From Segatella copri (GTDB lineage Bacteria; Bacteroidota; Bacteroidia; Bacteroidales; Bacteroidaceae), in the NCBI RefSeq assembly GCF_015074785.1, contig NZ_CP042464.1, positions 496,001 through 560,000 on the forward strand: a stretch of 64,000 bases of DNA. Direction: 5' to 3'. How positions within the stretch are numbered: position 1 is the stretch's first letter; every line of letters starts with the position of its first letter. Below are positions 24,102 through 31,442 of the stretch, one piece after another. A model generated the notes under the pieces. That model made no database searches and was not told where the DNA came from. It saw nothing but the letters and a program-made list of their open reading frames with translations. A program made the position numbers and the translations under genes.

Positions 24102-24263
24102 ATGGAGGCTTTATTAACTTTGGCATTTGCCGGTTGGCTCGGCAAGAAAACCGTGGAAGCGGTAGTTGGTGGTGGAAATAAAAAGAAAAGAAGACGCTCT
24201 AAGACCAACTGGGATAGACTAAGCTATTCCCAGAAGGCTTGGCTTCATGACCATTCACTATAG
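24102..24263 (+). CDS. 53-residue basic protein, unknown
   Basis: The ORF begins 12 nt after the stop of 23370. A hydrophobic segment (ALLTLAFAGWLG) is followed by a poly-basic stretch (KKKRRRSK) and an aromatic, polar tail (WDRLSYSQKAWLHDHSL). The regular design suggests a real gene, co-transcribed with the exported protein. A terminator follows at 24319. No function known. Confidence 0.55.
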   Translation: MEALLTLAFAGWLGKKTVEAVVGGGNKKKRRRSKTNWDRLSYSQKAWLHDHSL

Positions 24264-24317
24264 TTTAATGGCAAATCCTGTAGTTTAAATTGCAAAATCA
24301 TTATATATAAGGTTCAG

Positions 24318-24347
24318 CGCTCCTGGTTCGAGAGAATCAGGAGTTTT
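24318..24347 (+). terminator. Rho-independent terminator
   Basis: Hairpin CTCCTG / CAGGAG with a 12-base loop followed by TTTTTT, downstream of the 23370-24263 pair. Confidence 0.75.
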
Positions 24348-24377
24348 TTGTTTGTAAGCCATTAAAACTCATAAAAG

Positions 24378-24409
24378 TTTGGAGATTAGAATTATTTGTC
24401 GTACTTTTG
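24378..24409 (+). promoter_or_regulatory. Promoter of the 24451-24763 genes
   Basis: TTTG at 24378-24381 and -7 TACTTTTG at 24402-24409 with 20-nt spacing. Confidence 0.7.
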
Positions 24410-24450
24410 CAGCGGAATAAATTTAATAAAGTCCCTTTGTGGCATAAATT

Positions 24451-24663
24451 ATGTGTAAGGTATCAGAAGAGACAATCCTCAAGGCTAACGAGAGGATGAG
24501 AAAATATAAGATAGGGCAGAACAACAAGAATGTCTCACCTATGGGGGTTACCGTGGACACTCATGTCCAAGGTAAGACCTATAGTCAAACATTTACAGAG
24601 AATAGCATTAATGCTATCTTTGAACGTGTACTAAGCAATAGGCAGCATGGCAAAGCACTATAA
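24451..24663 (+). CDS. Small unknown soluble protein
   Basis: A 70-residue soluble protein, basic in its first half (ANERMRKYKIGQNNKN), with a C-terminal amphipathic helix (SINAIFERVLSNRQ). No known motif. The downstream 38-residue ORF overlaps its last 17 bases, which suggests translational coupling. Confidence 0.5.
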   Translation: MCKVSEETILKANERMRKYKIGQNNKNVSPMGVTVDTHVQGKTYSQTFTENSINAIFERVLSNRQHGKAL

Positions 24664-24763
24664 CTTCATTTATGAGGAATTGGTAAGGTATGAGGGTGAC
24701 TTGGTAGGACGTGTTGCCTACTCACTGTATAAAAGGGAAAAGATTGCTTTTATAGAACAATAG
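24647..24763 (+). CDS. 38-residue helical protein with AYSLYKREK motif
   Basis: A short ORF overlapping the previous gene by 17 bases. The whole peptide is one amphipathic unit with the motif VGRVAYSLYKREKIAFI, which resembles the start of larger proteins in Bacteroidota genomes from memory. It may be a stand-alone version of that helix. Stop falls directly in the terminator hairpin. Confidence 0.5.
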   Translation: MAKHYNFIYEELVRYEGDLVGRVAYSLYKREKIAFIEQ

Positions 24764-24800
24764 AGTAGGATGTAGGGGAGTAATCCCCTACATCTACTCT
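24762..24800. terminator. Bidirectional terminator
   Basis: A long stem GATGTAGGGGA / TCCCCTACATC with GTAA loop, extended by AGAGTAG / TACTCT, between convergent genes ending at 24763 and 24824. Confidence 0.85.
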
Positions 24801-24823
24801 ATTTGAAATATTTCGGTGCTATT

Positions 24824-25405
24824 TTACTTTGCTTGCCCTTTGCTCATAAGTTCGGCATAGGCAAGGGCATCTCTGATAATGCAACTGCTTTCAGTCTCTT
24901 TGTCTTCCTTGCAAATGGCCCTGTATTGTTGCTTGAAGACATCTGGACATTCCTCATAGGCATCGATAAGGACATATCTTATCCATTTGTCATAGTCCTT
25001 GGGATGAGGAAGCTTAAGTCTTCTCAGAAACATACCTGTGGCACGCTTCAAGGTGTTGACATCGAGCTTGACGGCCTTGCCTGTTTCCATGTCTATCCAG
25101 GCAAACAACAGGTGGGCTACCTGCACTGAGCGGTCTATGCTGATTTGAAAACATGATACCTTGAATCTTTTTTCAAATGCCAGACTTACTTCCTTTATTT
25201 GCTCCAGTGTGGTGGATGCTGGAACCTCAAAGGAAATTTCCCTGATGACCTTTGTGTTGCGATATGGCAGAAAAGAGGTCTTCTTTTCTATCACTCTAAG
25301 AAGTTTCTCGTATCTTGATACGTAAGTCTCTTCTATCCAATATTCTGGTTGCATGGGCAAATCTGCCCTAGCAACGTCAATGTTAAGGATTCCGTTATTT
25401 CTCAT
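24824..25405 (-). CDS. Unknown soluble protein of the element
   Basis: A 193-residue soluble protein without signal or membrane segments. The centre (about 55-105) looks like an alpha/beta domain (IREISFEVPASTTLEQIKEV, VSCFQISIDRSVQVAHLLFA) and could recall a relaxase-like fold with histidine lost, but no HUH motif is present. The C-terminus is helical with two cysteines. It is the last gene of a leftward run that includes the primase-like genes, so a DNA-processing role is plausible but unproven. Confidence 0.55.
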   Translation of the reverse strand: MRNNGILNIDVARADLPMQPEYWIEETYVSRYEKLLRVIEKKTSFLPYRNTKVIREISFEVPASTTLEQIKEVSLAFEKRFKVSCFQISIDRSVQVAHLLFAWIDMETGKAVKLDVNTLKRATGMFLRRLKLPHPKDYDKWIRYVLIDAYEECPDVFKQQYRAICKEDKETESSCIIRDALAYAELMSKGQAK

Positions 25406-25426
25406 AAGGTTTGCGTTTTATAGCAT

Positions 25427-25534
25427 TTACTTTTTCCATAAGTCCCCATCTCTGTAAGTGAACTTAATCTCGTAGATGAAGGCGATGATGATGCCAATGA
25501 CGGCAACACCGAATGCTATTCCCACTATTTTCAT
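25427..25534 (-). CDS. 35-residue single-helix membrane peptide
   Basis: This ORF starts with ATG at 25534, overlapping the previous stop as ATGA. It encodes one membrane helix (VGIAFGVAVIGIIIAFIYEI) followed by a charged tail ending DLWKK. The coupling and clean helix argue that it is real. It is unlike the GKKW peptides except in size. Confidence 0.55.
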   Translation of the reverse strand: MKIVGIAFGVAVIGIIIAFIYEIKFTYRDGDLWKK

Positions 25535-26178
25535 AGGCTCTCTTTGTTTTTTATGAACTTGTAATAGGCGTATGAGCGAAGGCTCTGAAAGTGTATGTAA
25601 CTTCCCGACCAGTCCACTGCGGTCGGATTTCTGTCCATGATGGTTCTCGTTAGCACCTTTCCTGCTGAACTGTTGGGCAAGAACAGGTTCACTTCCTCGT
25701 ACTCCTCGCTTTCTACAAGAAAGTGAGAGAGGTTGAAATGGTGGTTGAGGATGATGCAATCGCATTCCTTGGGGAGTGCAATCTTGCCGTCCTTCGACAA
25801 AGAGAGATAGGCCAGATAGTCCATGAAATTACTAAAAAGGCAGCAACTAGCGACTGAGCCTTTTTTAGAAGGTTGCAATGTGATGCCCTTGCGATGAATT
25901 GTCGTTGGTCTTTTCATCTCCGTCAGGCTGATGAACTCCACGCCTCCGTGTACGTTTCTCATTCCTATTCCGTGCCACACTCTGTTCAAGCTGCTACAGT
26001 CGATGGAATATACTTCTTCTGGTATCGAGGAAGGATTTATGCCAAATTCTTGCAGTTTTTCTTGATCTTTCACTGTCAAGGACTCAAAGCAGATTTCTTC
26101 TGCTGCGTGTTCCAAATGCAGTGCTTTTCCGTTCTTTTGCTTGTTCATGATTGTTAAATATTTATTCGTTTCACTCAT
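25531..26178 (-). CDS. Toprim-like domain protein next to primase
   Basis: A 215-residue soluble protein. The C-terminal half (CDCIILNHHFNLSHFL, VNLFLPNSSAGKVLTRTIMD, VDWSGSYIHFQSLRSY) matches the toprim-2-like unit of Bacteroidota primases, in which V-x-L-F-x-P-N-x-x-x-G and D-x-S-x-x-Y are typical. The N-terminal half (RVWHGIGMRNVHGGVEFISL) fits the upstream part of the same family. The zinc and catalytic primase domains are absent here and lie in the next gene upstream, so the pair may act together. An internal ATG at 26148 is an alternative start. Confidence 0.6.
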   Translation of the reverse strand: MSETNKYLTIMNKQKNGKALHLEHAAEEICFESLTVKDQEKLQEFGINPSSIPEEVYSIDCSSLNRVWHGIGMRNVHGGVEFISLTEMKRPTTIHRKGITLQPSKKGSVASCCLFSNFMDYLAYLSLSKDGKIALPKECDCIILNHHFNLSHFLVESEEYEEVNLFLPNSSAGKVLTRTIMDRNPTAVDWSGSYIHFQSLRSYAYYKFIKNKESL

Positions 26179-26201
26179 TTACTTTTATCATCATGATGTT
26201 C

Positions 26202-27242
26202 CTACATCTTGTTTATTAACTTTTGTAGGTCTTGTGTCGTTCTTCCTAAGGCGAAATAGTCGCTAATGTCCTTTTCTTGTTTGGTTCCTCTGAGAGGTAA
26301 CTCCAATCTGAAAACGTTGTAATTGCCATTGTACTCTTCCACTCTGCTCTTGGATTCCTTGATGCCTGTAGTATCAGAATCGTAAAGAAATATAATTTTT
26401 CTGAACCTCTGGGAAAGCAGCTTTATTTTGTCTGCAGGTATCTTTGCCGTCTCGCTGTTGAATGCTATGGCATTGTAGCCATGGGAAGCAAGGGACAGGA
26501 CATCCTTTTCTCCACCAGTGATGAACACCATGTCGCCGTTTTCTTGCAACTGTTCCCATCCAAACACATATGGCGTTGGCAGGTCGCCGCCATACAGAAA
26601 TCTGTTTTCTGCCTTAGGACGATATACTTTGATGCCCTTCATGTCGTTGAAGAAATAGCCGTAGGCTGGGATGGCCTTGGAACCAAATATGTTGAAACTC
26701 TTGCCGTCGGCTTTATTGAAAGTCACGCTTCTTAGGCTGTGAACATGATAGCGACGTAGGGTGTTGACATCGATTCCATACTTGTTCCAATACTCTAATT
26801 CCCAAGACATAAATTCTTGTATGACAGGCATGAAAGTCTTGATACTTGATGTCTTGTTCTTGCTGATTTCTTGCTTGATGGCAGCTCTGTTGAACTGGGG
26901 CTTTGAGGAGTACTTTCCCTTGTTCTCCTCAAAGACTCCCAGGCACAGGTCCTGGTCGATTCTCTCCAATACGGCCTTGAAATCATTGCGGATGCTCATG
27001 TTCAGCACCCTTGCAGCGATTGCAAAGGCGTTGCCGCTACATCTGCTGTCGCCAAAGTCCTGGAGATAGTAGTAGGCTTGCTCTCCTGGAGGCTCGTTGA
27101 GATACAGATGGCAGGACGGACGGTTGTCGCCACTTCTGAAGGGGCTCTTGAACTTTTTCTTCAAGCACTCCTTACCCAGATAATAGCTGAAAATATCCAG
27201 TCCTCCATCTGTTTTCTTCAAAATTGTTTTGTATTCTTCCAT
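26202..27242 (-). CDS. DnaG-type primase-like protein (toprim)
   Basis: This 346-residue protein has an N-terminal region (about 20-85, FKSPFRSGDNRPSCHLYL, then YYYLQDFGDSRCSGNAFAIA) like the CHC2-type DNA-binding domain of primases, without a full zinc set. The C-terminal toprim domain carries the glutamate motif FITGGEKDVLSLAS (about 240) and the acidic motif IFLYDSDTTGIKES (about 287). It would make primers for element replication. It sits in the order toprim-like, primase, DnaC-like ATPase and winged-helix organiser, i.e. a replication module. Confidence 0.8.
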   Translation of the reverse strand: MEEYKTILKKTDGGLDIFSYYLGKECLKKKFKSPFRSGDNRPSCHLYLNEPPGEQAYYYLQDFGDSRCSGNAFAIAARVLNMSIRNDFKAVLERIDQDLCLGVFEENKGKYSSKPQFNRAAIKQEISKNKTSSIKTFMPVIQEFMSWELEYWNKYGIDVNTLRRYHVHSLRSVTFNKADGKSFNIFGSKAIPAYGYFFNDMKGIKVYRPKAENRFLYGGDLPTPYVFGWEQLQENGDMVFITGGEKDVLSLASHGYNAIAFNSETAKIPADKIKLLSQRFRKIIFLYDSDTTGIKESKSRVEEYNGNYNVFRLELPLRGTKQEKDISDYFALGRTTQDLQKLINKM

Positions 27243-27354
27243 GTAAAACCTAATTTTTGCCGCTTTATTTGCGATTTGAGACGTTTTGTTTGTTTCTGTG
27301 AGGAATTTATTGCTTGCCTCGGAAAAGTCGTCCTGAGCGTTGTTTTTACGCTTT

Positions 27355-27978
27355 TTAGTGAATCTTGCGGAAGTTGATGTCTGGCATGTGTACCACTTCC
27401 ATCAGCTCGTTGAGCCTTTCCGCAAGCCTGTCACCATATTTCGGGCGTATGTCTGCCATCGGCAAGTTGGTGGTGATGATGGTCGGGAGCATCTTGTCGT
27501 AGCGATACGACAACAGCTGCTCGATGGGCTTGTATCTGTTCCCGTACTCGCAGAAGTCCGTTTCTTCCGTTCCTAGCTCGTCGATGGCGAGGATGTAGGT
27601 GTTGGCGCATCGCTCAAACTTGGGCTTGTTACTTACGAACATCTGGTAGAGTTCTCTAGCCGTGACTAGCCAGATTCCTGCCTTGGAGCTGAACACACTG
27701 CCTTCTCCATTGCTAGGATCGGGAATCTTGCAGCAGTTGATGAAGCTTCGCATCCCCTTCACGCAGGTGGTCTTTCCGTTGCCTGTGATGCCGTTGAGGA
27801 CAAGCCAGCAGTGCTCCTTTCCGGTTGTTAACCACGAGGCGACTTTTTTCATGCTTTCCATCTGGGATGGTTCGGCAACGAAAGACTTCTCTCTCTTTTT
27901 CACCTCTTGGGCGAAATGATAGCGCAGATGCTCAAAGCACAGCTCTGGGGTGAACCCCATATTAGAAATTTCCTTCAT
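27355..27978 (-). CDS. DnaC-type helicase loader ATPase
   Basis: The 207-residue protein starts at ATG 27978, behind the strong site GGAGG; the frame extends ten codons further into the upstream gene. Walker A GITGNGKTT is at about residue 63, Walker B ILAIDELG at about 132, and a sensor-like ITTNLP at about 168. The size and the N-terminal helical domain fit DnaC/IstB-type AAA+ proteins that load a replicative helicase. It overlaps the end of the winged-helix gene by 17 nt, so the two are coupled. Confidence 0.85.
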   Translation of the reverse strand: MKEISNMGFTPELCFEHLRYHFAQEVKKREKSFVAEPSQMESMKKVASWLTTGKEHCWLVLNGITGNGKTTCVKGMRSFINCCKIPDPSNGEGSVFSSKAGIWLVTARELYQMFVSNKPKFERCANTYILAIDELGTEETDFCEYGNRYKPIEQLLSYRYDKMLPTIITTNLPMADIRPKYGDRLAERLNELMEVVHMPDINFRKIH

Positions 27979-29299
27979 AGATGCCTCCTTCCGAACTTTT
28001 TGGTACAAACTTCTCGCCGCTCCAACGCTCTGAGGTTGGTGATGGGGAACGGTTGGAAGCCTGAGGTTGGTTGATAGTTCTCAAATTCTTTTCAAGCCAG
28101 TCGCAGAAATGACACTTGAAGTCTTTCATATCCTCATGCTTATCCTTGCCACGGCAGACTAGTTCAATCTCGAACTCGTCAACTTTGTTCTTCACTTCCT
28201 CTGATGTGAGGAGCTTGTATTTTTTCTGAATGGCAGCTAACCATGTGGTTTCTGACTTCACGAGGTCGGCAAAATTTTCTTTGTTTGATTTCTTTTGCTC
28301 GTTTTCTTTCTCCACCTCGGTCACTTCTAAAACTTCGACGAAATCCCCCTCACGCACGTGCGCGATGTCGTCGTCGATATTCTTTATTTCTTTTATTCTT
28401 TTATTCTTATATTCTTTTAGTGTTGTTAAAGCCGTGTTAGAACTATGTTGCTCCTGTGTTAGTACCGTGTTAGAACTATGTTGCTCCTGTGTTAGTACCG
28501 TGTTAGTTGAGATTTTTGTAGCTTGGTAACTATCATAATTACAGCGAGTTATGTCTCGTTCTTTTTGTGCCGATATTTGTGAGTTGTTATGTTCTGACAC
28601 GGATTCTATATTATTGTGCCTCTCTTGTGTTAGCACTGTGTTAGTTGAAATTTTTGTAGCTTGATAACTATCATAATTACAGAGAGTTATGACGCTTTGC
28701 TTATGTGCCACCCCTGGTAAATACGAGATTTCGCCAGTTCGTTGTAATCTGGCTAGACAAGTTCTGATGCTCTTCTCGGAAATGCCGGTTGCTTTTGTCA
28801 ATAAACGCAAGGTGGAATTGAGCTGCCATGCTTCACTTCTGCTGTCGTTGTTTATGACTAATTTTGCTTTCAACATGAAGTACACATACAAATGCACCAT
28901 GTTTGGCTCATGATACCAACCCCAATCGCAAATCTTGCGATATAACTTTATCCAATCTGGAGCAGCCTCGTCTATTCCGATAGGCTGAAACTTGTTGAAA
29001 TCAACAAGAACGATGATTCTTCCGTTCTGCAACTTCTTATATTCGATTTCTTTGGTGCGCTGGAGTCTTGCGAGCCCTGTTCGAAGCTTCTGCAATGAAA
29101 TCCCAGTTTCCTTAGATAAATGGTTGAGGGAAACAAGGCATTCGCCACGTTTGATGGTGATGTCATTGTATTTGACATCATAAACGTTGGCGTTGAGAAG
29201 AAGGTACAGATATAGCTGCACCATGTTTGCGTCATGGTACCAACTCCAATTTACAAAGTTGCGTGGCAACTTAATCCAACTATTGTCTGCTATGTTCAT
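27962..29299 (-). CDS. Replication organiser with two winged-helix domains
   Basis: A 445-residue protein. Two tandem copies of a winged-helix unit lie in the first half: SWIKLPRNFVNWSWYHDANM and later DWIKLYRKICDWGWYHEPNM, each followed by a GISxxSxRTxLARLQRT recognition helix. The middle is a repetitive linker: a perfect 33-bp tandem repeat (28434-28466, 28467-28499) and a near-identical 53-bp duplication (28501-28553, 28639-28691) encode NTVLTQE and YDSYQATKIST repeats. The C-terminal domain (about 340-430) is helical, like phage replisome organisers that contact DnaC-type proteins. It probably binds the element's replication origin. Confidence 0.75.
   Translation of the reverse strand: MNIADNSWIKLPRNFVNWSWYHDANMVQLYLYLLLNANVYDVKYNDITIKRGECLVSLNHLSKETGISLQKLRTGLARLQRTKEIEYKKLQNGRIIVLVDFNKFQPIGIDEAAPDWIKLYRKICDWGWYHEPNMVHLYVYFMLKAKLVINNDSRSEAWQLNSTLRLLTKATGISEKSIRTCLARLQRTGEISYLPGVAHKQSVITLCNYDSYQATKISTNTVLTQERHNNIESVSEHNNSQISAQKERDITRCNYDSYQATKISTNTVLTQEQHSSNTVLTQEQHSSNTALTTLKEYKNKRIKEIKNIDDDIAHVREGDFVEVLEVTEVEKENEQKKSNKENFADLVKSETTWLAAIQKKYKLLTSEEVKNKVDEFEIELVCRGKDKHEDMKDFKCHFCDWLEKNLRTINQPQASNRSPSPTSERWSGEKFVPKSSEGGIYEGNF
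28434..28499. repeat. Perfect 33-bp tandem repeat in the organiser gene
   Basis: Two identical 33-base units encode eleven-residue repeats in the linker of the replication organiser. Unit number can be expected to vary. Confidence 0.8.
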
Positions 29300-29595
29300 G
29301 ATTCTTTGGCTTTTGATTCCTCTATTTTGAAAGACACGCAGGGCTTGCCGCCTTTGTAGCTGATGATGATTTCATCGTCTTTCTCTGTTATGTCTCGTAT
29401 GTAGGAAAGGAGAAATTTTCCTCTTTTCCAACTTAGCTCTTGCTTTTTTATGTCCTCGCCTAGGTTGTGGAGTGCAAGCTTGCACTCTTCTATGCCTTGG
29501 CAAGGGGCAAAGTACGAAGGCTTCAACTTCACGAGGAGGTCTATAAGCCAAGGTTGCTTCTCTGCTACTTGATAATATCTTTTGATTCTGTACAT
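29296..29595 (-). CDS. Unknown small basic protein
   Basis: A 99-residue, mixed-charge soluble protein (YRIKRYYQVAEKQPWLIDLL) overlapping the start of the organiser gene by ATGA. It is helical at the start, with a beta-hairpin-like end (DEIIISYKGGKPCVSFKI). No motif recognised. Position suggests a part of the replication or control operon. Confidence 0.55.
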   Translation of the reverse strand: MYRIKRYYQVAEKQPWLIDLLVKLKPSYFAPCQGIEECKLALHNLGEDIKKQELSWKRGKFLLSYIRDITEKDDEIIISYKGGKPCVSFKIEESKAKES

Positions 29596-29606
29596 TGCTC
29601 TTTGCT

Positions 29607-29885
29607 TTAAAAGTAGTCTTGCTCTCTTCGGTGTAACTCCTGAAGGTCGCTGACTTTGTATTCTGTCTTTCCCTTTCTCTTGGAAAAAGGTTTGAGCTTG
29701 CCTTCCTTAATCCAACGGCGCACATTCCCAGAACCGAACACTCTCATACTTTCTCGCTCACTATAATACTTTTTTGGAGGATTCTTTATCAAGAGCGCAA
29801 TCTTTGGTGCCAGGAAAGTAGCTAAGTCTTCAAGAAATGTCTTGTAACTGACATTCTTGTCCTCAAACACGATTCGCTGTTCCAT
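29607..29885 (-). CDS. Helix-turn-helix protein (excisionase/DUF3853-like)
   Basis: A 92-residue protein whose C-terminal half is a MerR/excisionase-type helix-turn-helix: YYSERESMRVFGSGNVRRWI, then EGKLKPFSKRKGKTEYKVSD. The glycine-wing pattern (G-K-L-K-P-x-x-K-x-x-G-K-T-E-Y) is typical of DUF3853 and related proteins in Bacteroidota conjugative elements, where they control excision or transcription. It overlaps the next gene upstream by 23 nt. Confidence 0.7.
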   Translation of the reverse strand: MEQRIVFEDKNVSYKTFLEDLATFLAPKIALLIKNPPKKYYSERESMRVFGSGNVRRWIKEGKLKPFSKRKGKTEYKVSDLQELHRREQDYF

Positions 29886-30168
29886 AAATTTCTGTTTTAT
29901 TGTTCAACTCACTTGGATATACCACAGGATTTGAACGCCCATGATATATTCCTGCTTCCTTCAGTATCTTCAAGACACCACAGCGAGAAAAGTTGTATTT
30001 CTTGGCAAGGTGTTCCATCACAGGGGTTGGTTTCAGCACCTTGTTCAGGATGAGTTGCCCATACACGTTGAGGTAGTCGCTGATGACCTGCTCTCTCTTT
30101 TTTATTCTTTCGCCTATTGAGGTTCCAGAATAAACTTCGGTTAAAATTTCAAAGTTATTCTTGCTCAT
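29863..30168 (-). CDS. Helix-turn-helix protein, first gene of the leftward operon
   Basis: The start is set at ATG 30168 (MSKNNFEILTEVYSGTSIGE), with -7 box TATCTTTG on the minus strand at 30246-30239; the frame extends 29 codons into the promoter. The 101-residue product has a charged coiled helix followed by a helix-turn-helix (PVMEHLAKKYNFSRCGVLKI LKEAGI in two parts). Similar proteins head replication or control operons in Bacteroidota elements. It is divergent to the XRE regulator at 30313. Confidence 0.65.
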   Translation of the reverse strand: MSKNNFEILTEVYSGTSIGERIKKREQVISDYLNVYGQLILNKVLKPTPVMEHLAKKYNFSRCGVLKILKEAGIYHGRSNPVVYPSELNNKTEIYGTANRV

Positions 30169-30238
30169 ATTGTATTTTTTATGTATATTTGCAAACGTAT
30201 TTCGTTTTACGAACGTTACTATTTCGTTATTTCGAGTG

Positions 30239-30278
30239 CAAAGATACCAAAACATTCATAAAAATATGAATATTTGGT
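30239..30278. promoter_or_regulatory. Divergent promoter and operator between 30168 and 30313
   Basis: The leftward -7 box is CAAAGATA (30239-30246, plus strand). Adjacent, ACCAAAACATTCAT (30246-30259) and ATGAATATTTGGT (30266-30278) form an imperfect palindrome, a likely site for the XRE repressor. Confidence 0.65.
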
Positions 30279-30312
30279 AAATTATTAACATAAATTAATT
30301 CATATTAATTAA

Positions 30313-30741
30313 ATGAATGGAATAGAACTGCGAAAGATATTAGGGCAGAAGAATATTGGAATACAAAAATTGGCAGAGAGGATGGATATGTCTCAATCCA
30401 ATCTTAGTAAACAATTTAAGGTGCAAGACGTAAAGACTGGCATCTTGGAGAGAATCTGTGAAGTTCTTGGTGTGACTATGGATTTCTTCTATGGCGGAAC
30501 AAAATACATGAAGAATGGCGGCGAAGGCTACGTTGCTAAAGAAGAAACTGTAGGCGTGGCGCAGGAAGAGGATGCAGCAATCCTATATAAGAAACGACAA
30601 CAGAGCCTTGCTGATGCAAAAGACCAGGAGATTATATTTCTAAAGGGACAGGTGCAAGCATTGAAGGAAACTATCCAAATGCTTGGTGGCAAGAACTCAA
30701 ATGTGGATGTGCCTATGCCGTTGCAGAAAAAGAATGCGTAA
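30313..30741 (+). CDS. XRE-family repressor with coiled-coil tail
   Basis: A 142-residue protein. The N-terminal 60 residues form a cro/cI-type helix-turn-helix (IGIQKLAERMDMSQSNLSKQ), ending GVTMDFFYGG. A hydrophilic linker and a coiled coil (about 105-130, DQEIIFLKGQVQALKETIQM) suggest dimerisation. Being divergent to the control and replication operon with a palindrome between them, it is the probable repressor of that operon. It may also mark the right boundary of the conjugative element. Confidence 0.8.
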   Translation: MNGIELRKILGQKNIGIQKLAERMDMSQSNLSKQFKVQDVKTGILERICEVLGVTMDFFYGGTKYMKNGGEGYVAKEETVGVAQEEDAAILYKKRQQSLADAKDQEIIFLKGQVQALKETIQMLGGKNSNVDVPMPLQKKNA

Positions 30742-30819
30742 TCATCCATCACGATTTCATGAAAAATAGATAATGAATTAACTATATATATAAATATGTA
30801 TATAAATATAATAAGGTGT

Positions 30820-31015
30820 AAAGCCTTTACATAGACAGAAGGAAATATTATCCTATGTTTAGAGTAACCTACGGAAAGGGCTTCCCATACTGATAATATT
30901 GCTGCGGCGCAGGCTGCTGTTGAGGAGTAAATCTCTTCTGAAAGAAGATTGTACGATTAATGATTAGATAATTAGAGGAAAGTGTTTCGTAATGAAGCGC
31001 TTTCCTCTTTTTCGT
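30820..31015 (+). ncRNA. Candidate structured small RNA ending in a terminator
   Basis: Between the XRE gene and the cassette B promoter there are about 360 bases without a credible gene. They contain a stem AATATTATC (30844-30852) / GATAATATT (30892-30900), short stems ACATAG/CTATGT and CTGC/GCAG, and a strong terminator AGAGGAAAG (30974-30982) / CTTTCCTCT (31000-31008) followed by T-runs. This could be an independent RNA or the 3' end of the XRE transcript. A 12-residue ORF (MFRVTYGKGFPY) inside is probably accidental. Confidence 0.4.
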
Positions 31016-31054
31016 CTTTTTTAGGTTAAATTTCGAAAGAAAATGAGCAAATCA

Positions 31055-31086
31055 TTTGCAAGTTACATTTATTTTCCGTAATTTTG
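31055..31086 (+). promoter_or_regulatory. Promoter of tiny-peptide cassette B
   Basis: TTTG at 31055-31058 and -7 TAATTTTG at 31079-31086, 20 nt apart, with the same TTGCAAGTTAC and CGTAA words as cassette A. TTTTCCG / CGGAAAA around the -7 box forms an inverted repeat. Confidence 0.7.
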
Positions 31087-31103
31087 TCGGAAAATAGAGA
31101 AAT

Positions 31104-31331
31104 ATGGCAGCAAAAGAAGAGAAGGAAAAGGCAAAGTTTGTCAGAGAAACAGTAGTGAAGTATTTCTTTGATATGAGTAAATCCACTTTTACTGTAATGG
31201 TATTAGGTGGGATGGCGGCTCTGTTTGGTTTAGTTCAGACCAATCAGGAAGATTCTTACTGGGCGATATTTTGGGGTGTTTTCTTAACTGTCATTTTATT
31301 TATAATAGGTTTGTTAATTTCTAAAAGATAA
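31104..31331 (+). CDS. Small two-helix membrane protein, cassette B (DUF6722-like)
   Basis: A 75-residue protein with the same plan as 17019-17249: charged start (AAKEEKEKAK), RET, YFFDMSKSTF, two hydrophobic segments, final KR. The helices themselves differ, so the N-terminal cytoplasmic part is the conserved feature. It is followed after four bases by a 34-residue peptide gene and then, two bases later, by a DUF3256 gene. Function unknown. Confidence 0.75.
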   Translation: MAAKEEKEKAKFVRETVVKYFFDMSKSTFTVMVLGGMAALFGLVQTNQEDSYWAIFWGVFLTVILFIIGLLISKR

Positions 31332-31335
31332 ATAT

Positions 31336-31440
31336 ATGAATACATTAGCTTTAACTTTTGCCGTGTGCTCAATAGTAGCATTGGCCTTTCTTGCATGGCT
31401 CTTTACTCCTTGGGGAAAGAAGTGGTCGAAGGAATTGTAG
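31336..31440 (+). CDS. 34-residue GKKW membrane peptide, cassette B
   Basis: The ORF lies four bases after the previous stop. One membrane helix (LTFAVCSIVALAFLAWLF) is followed by TPWGKKWSKEL. Length (34) and the GKKW-x-x-x-L ending are the same as in cassette A. The next gene starts two bases after its stop, so all three are probably one transcript. Confidence 0.72.
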   Translation: MNTLALTFAVCSIVALAFLAWLFTPWGKKWSKEL

Positions 31441-31442
31441 TG

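Noticed and set aside
28434..28691. Repeats considered as a CRISPR array
   Set aside because: Only two perfect tandem units without spacers, in frame inside a protein gene; no cas genes in the window.
30855..30893. 12-residue ORF MFRVTYGKGFPY inside the candidate RNA
   Set aside because: Too short, and no ribosome site or conservation evidence; it may be chance.
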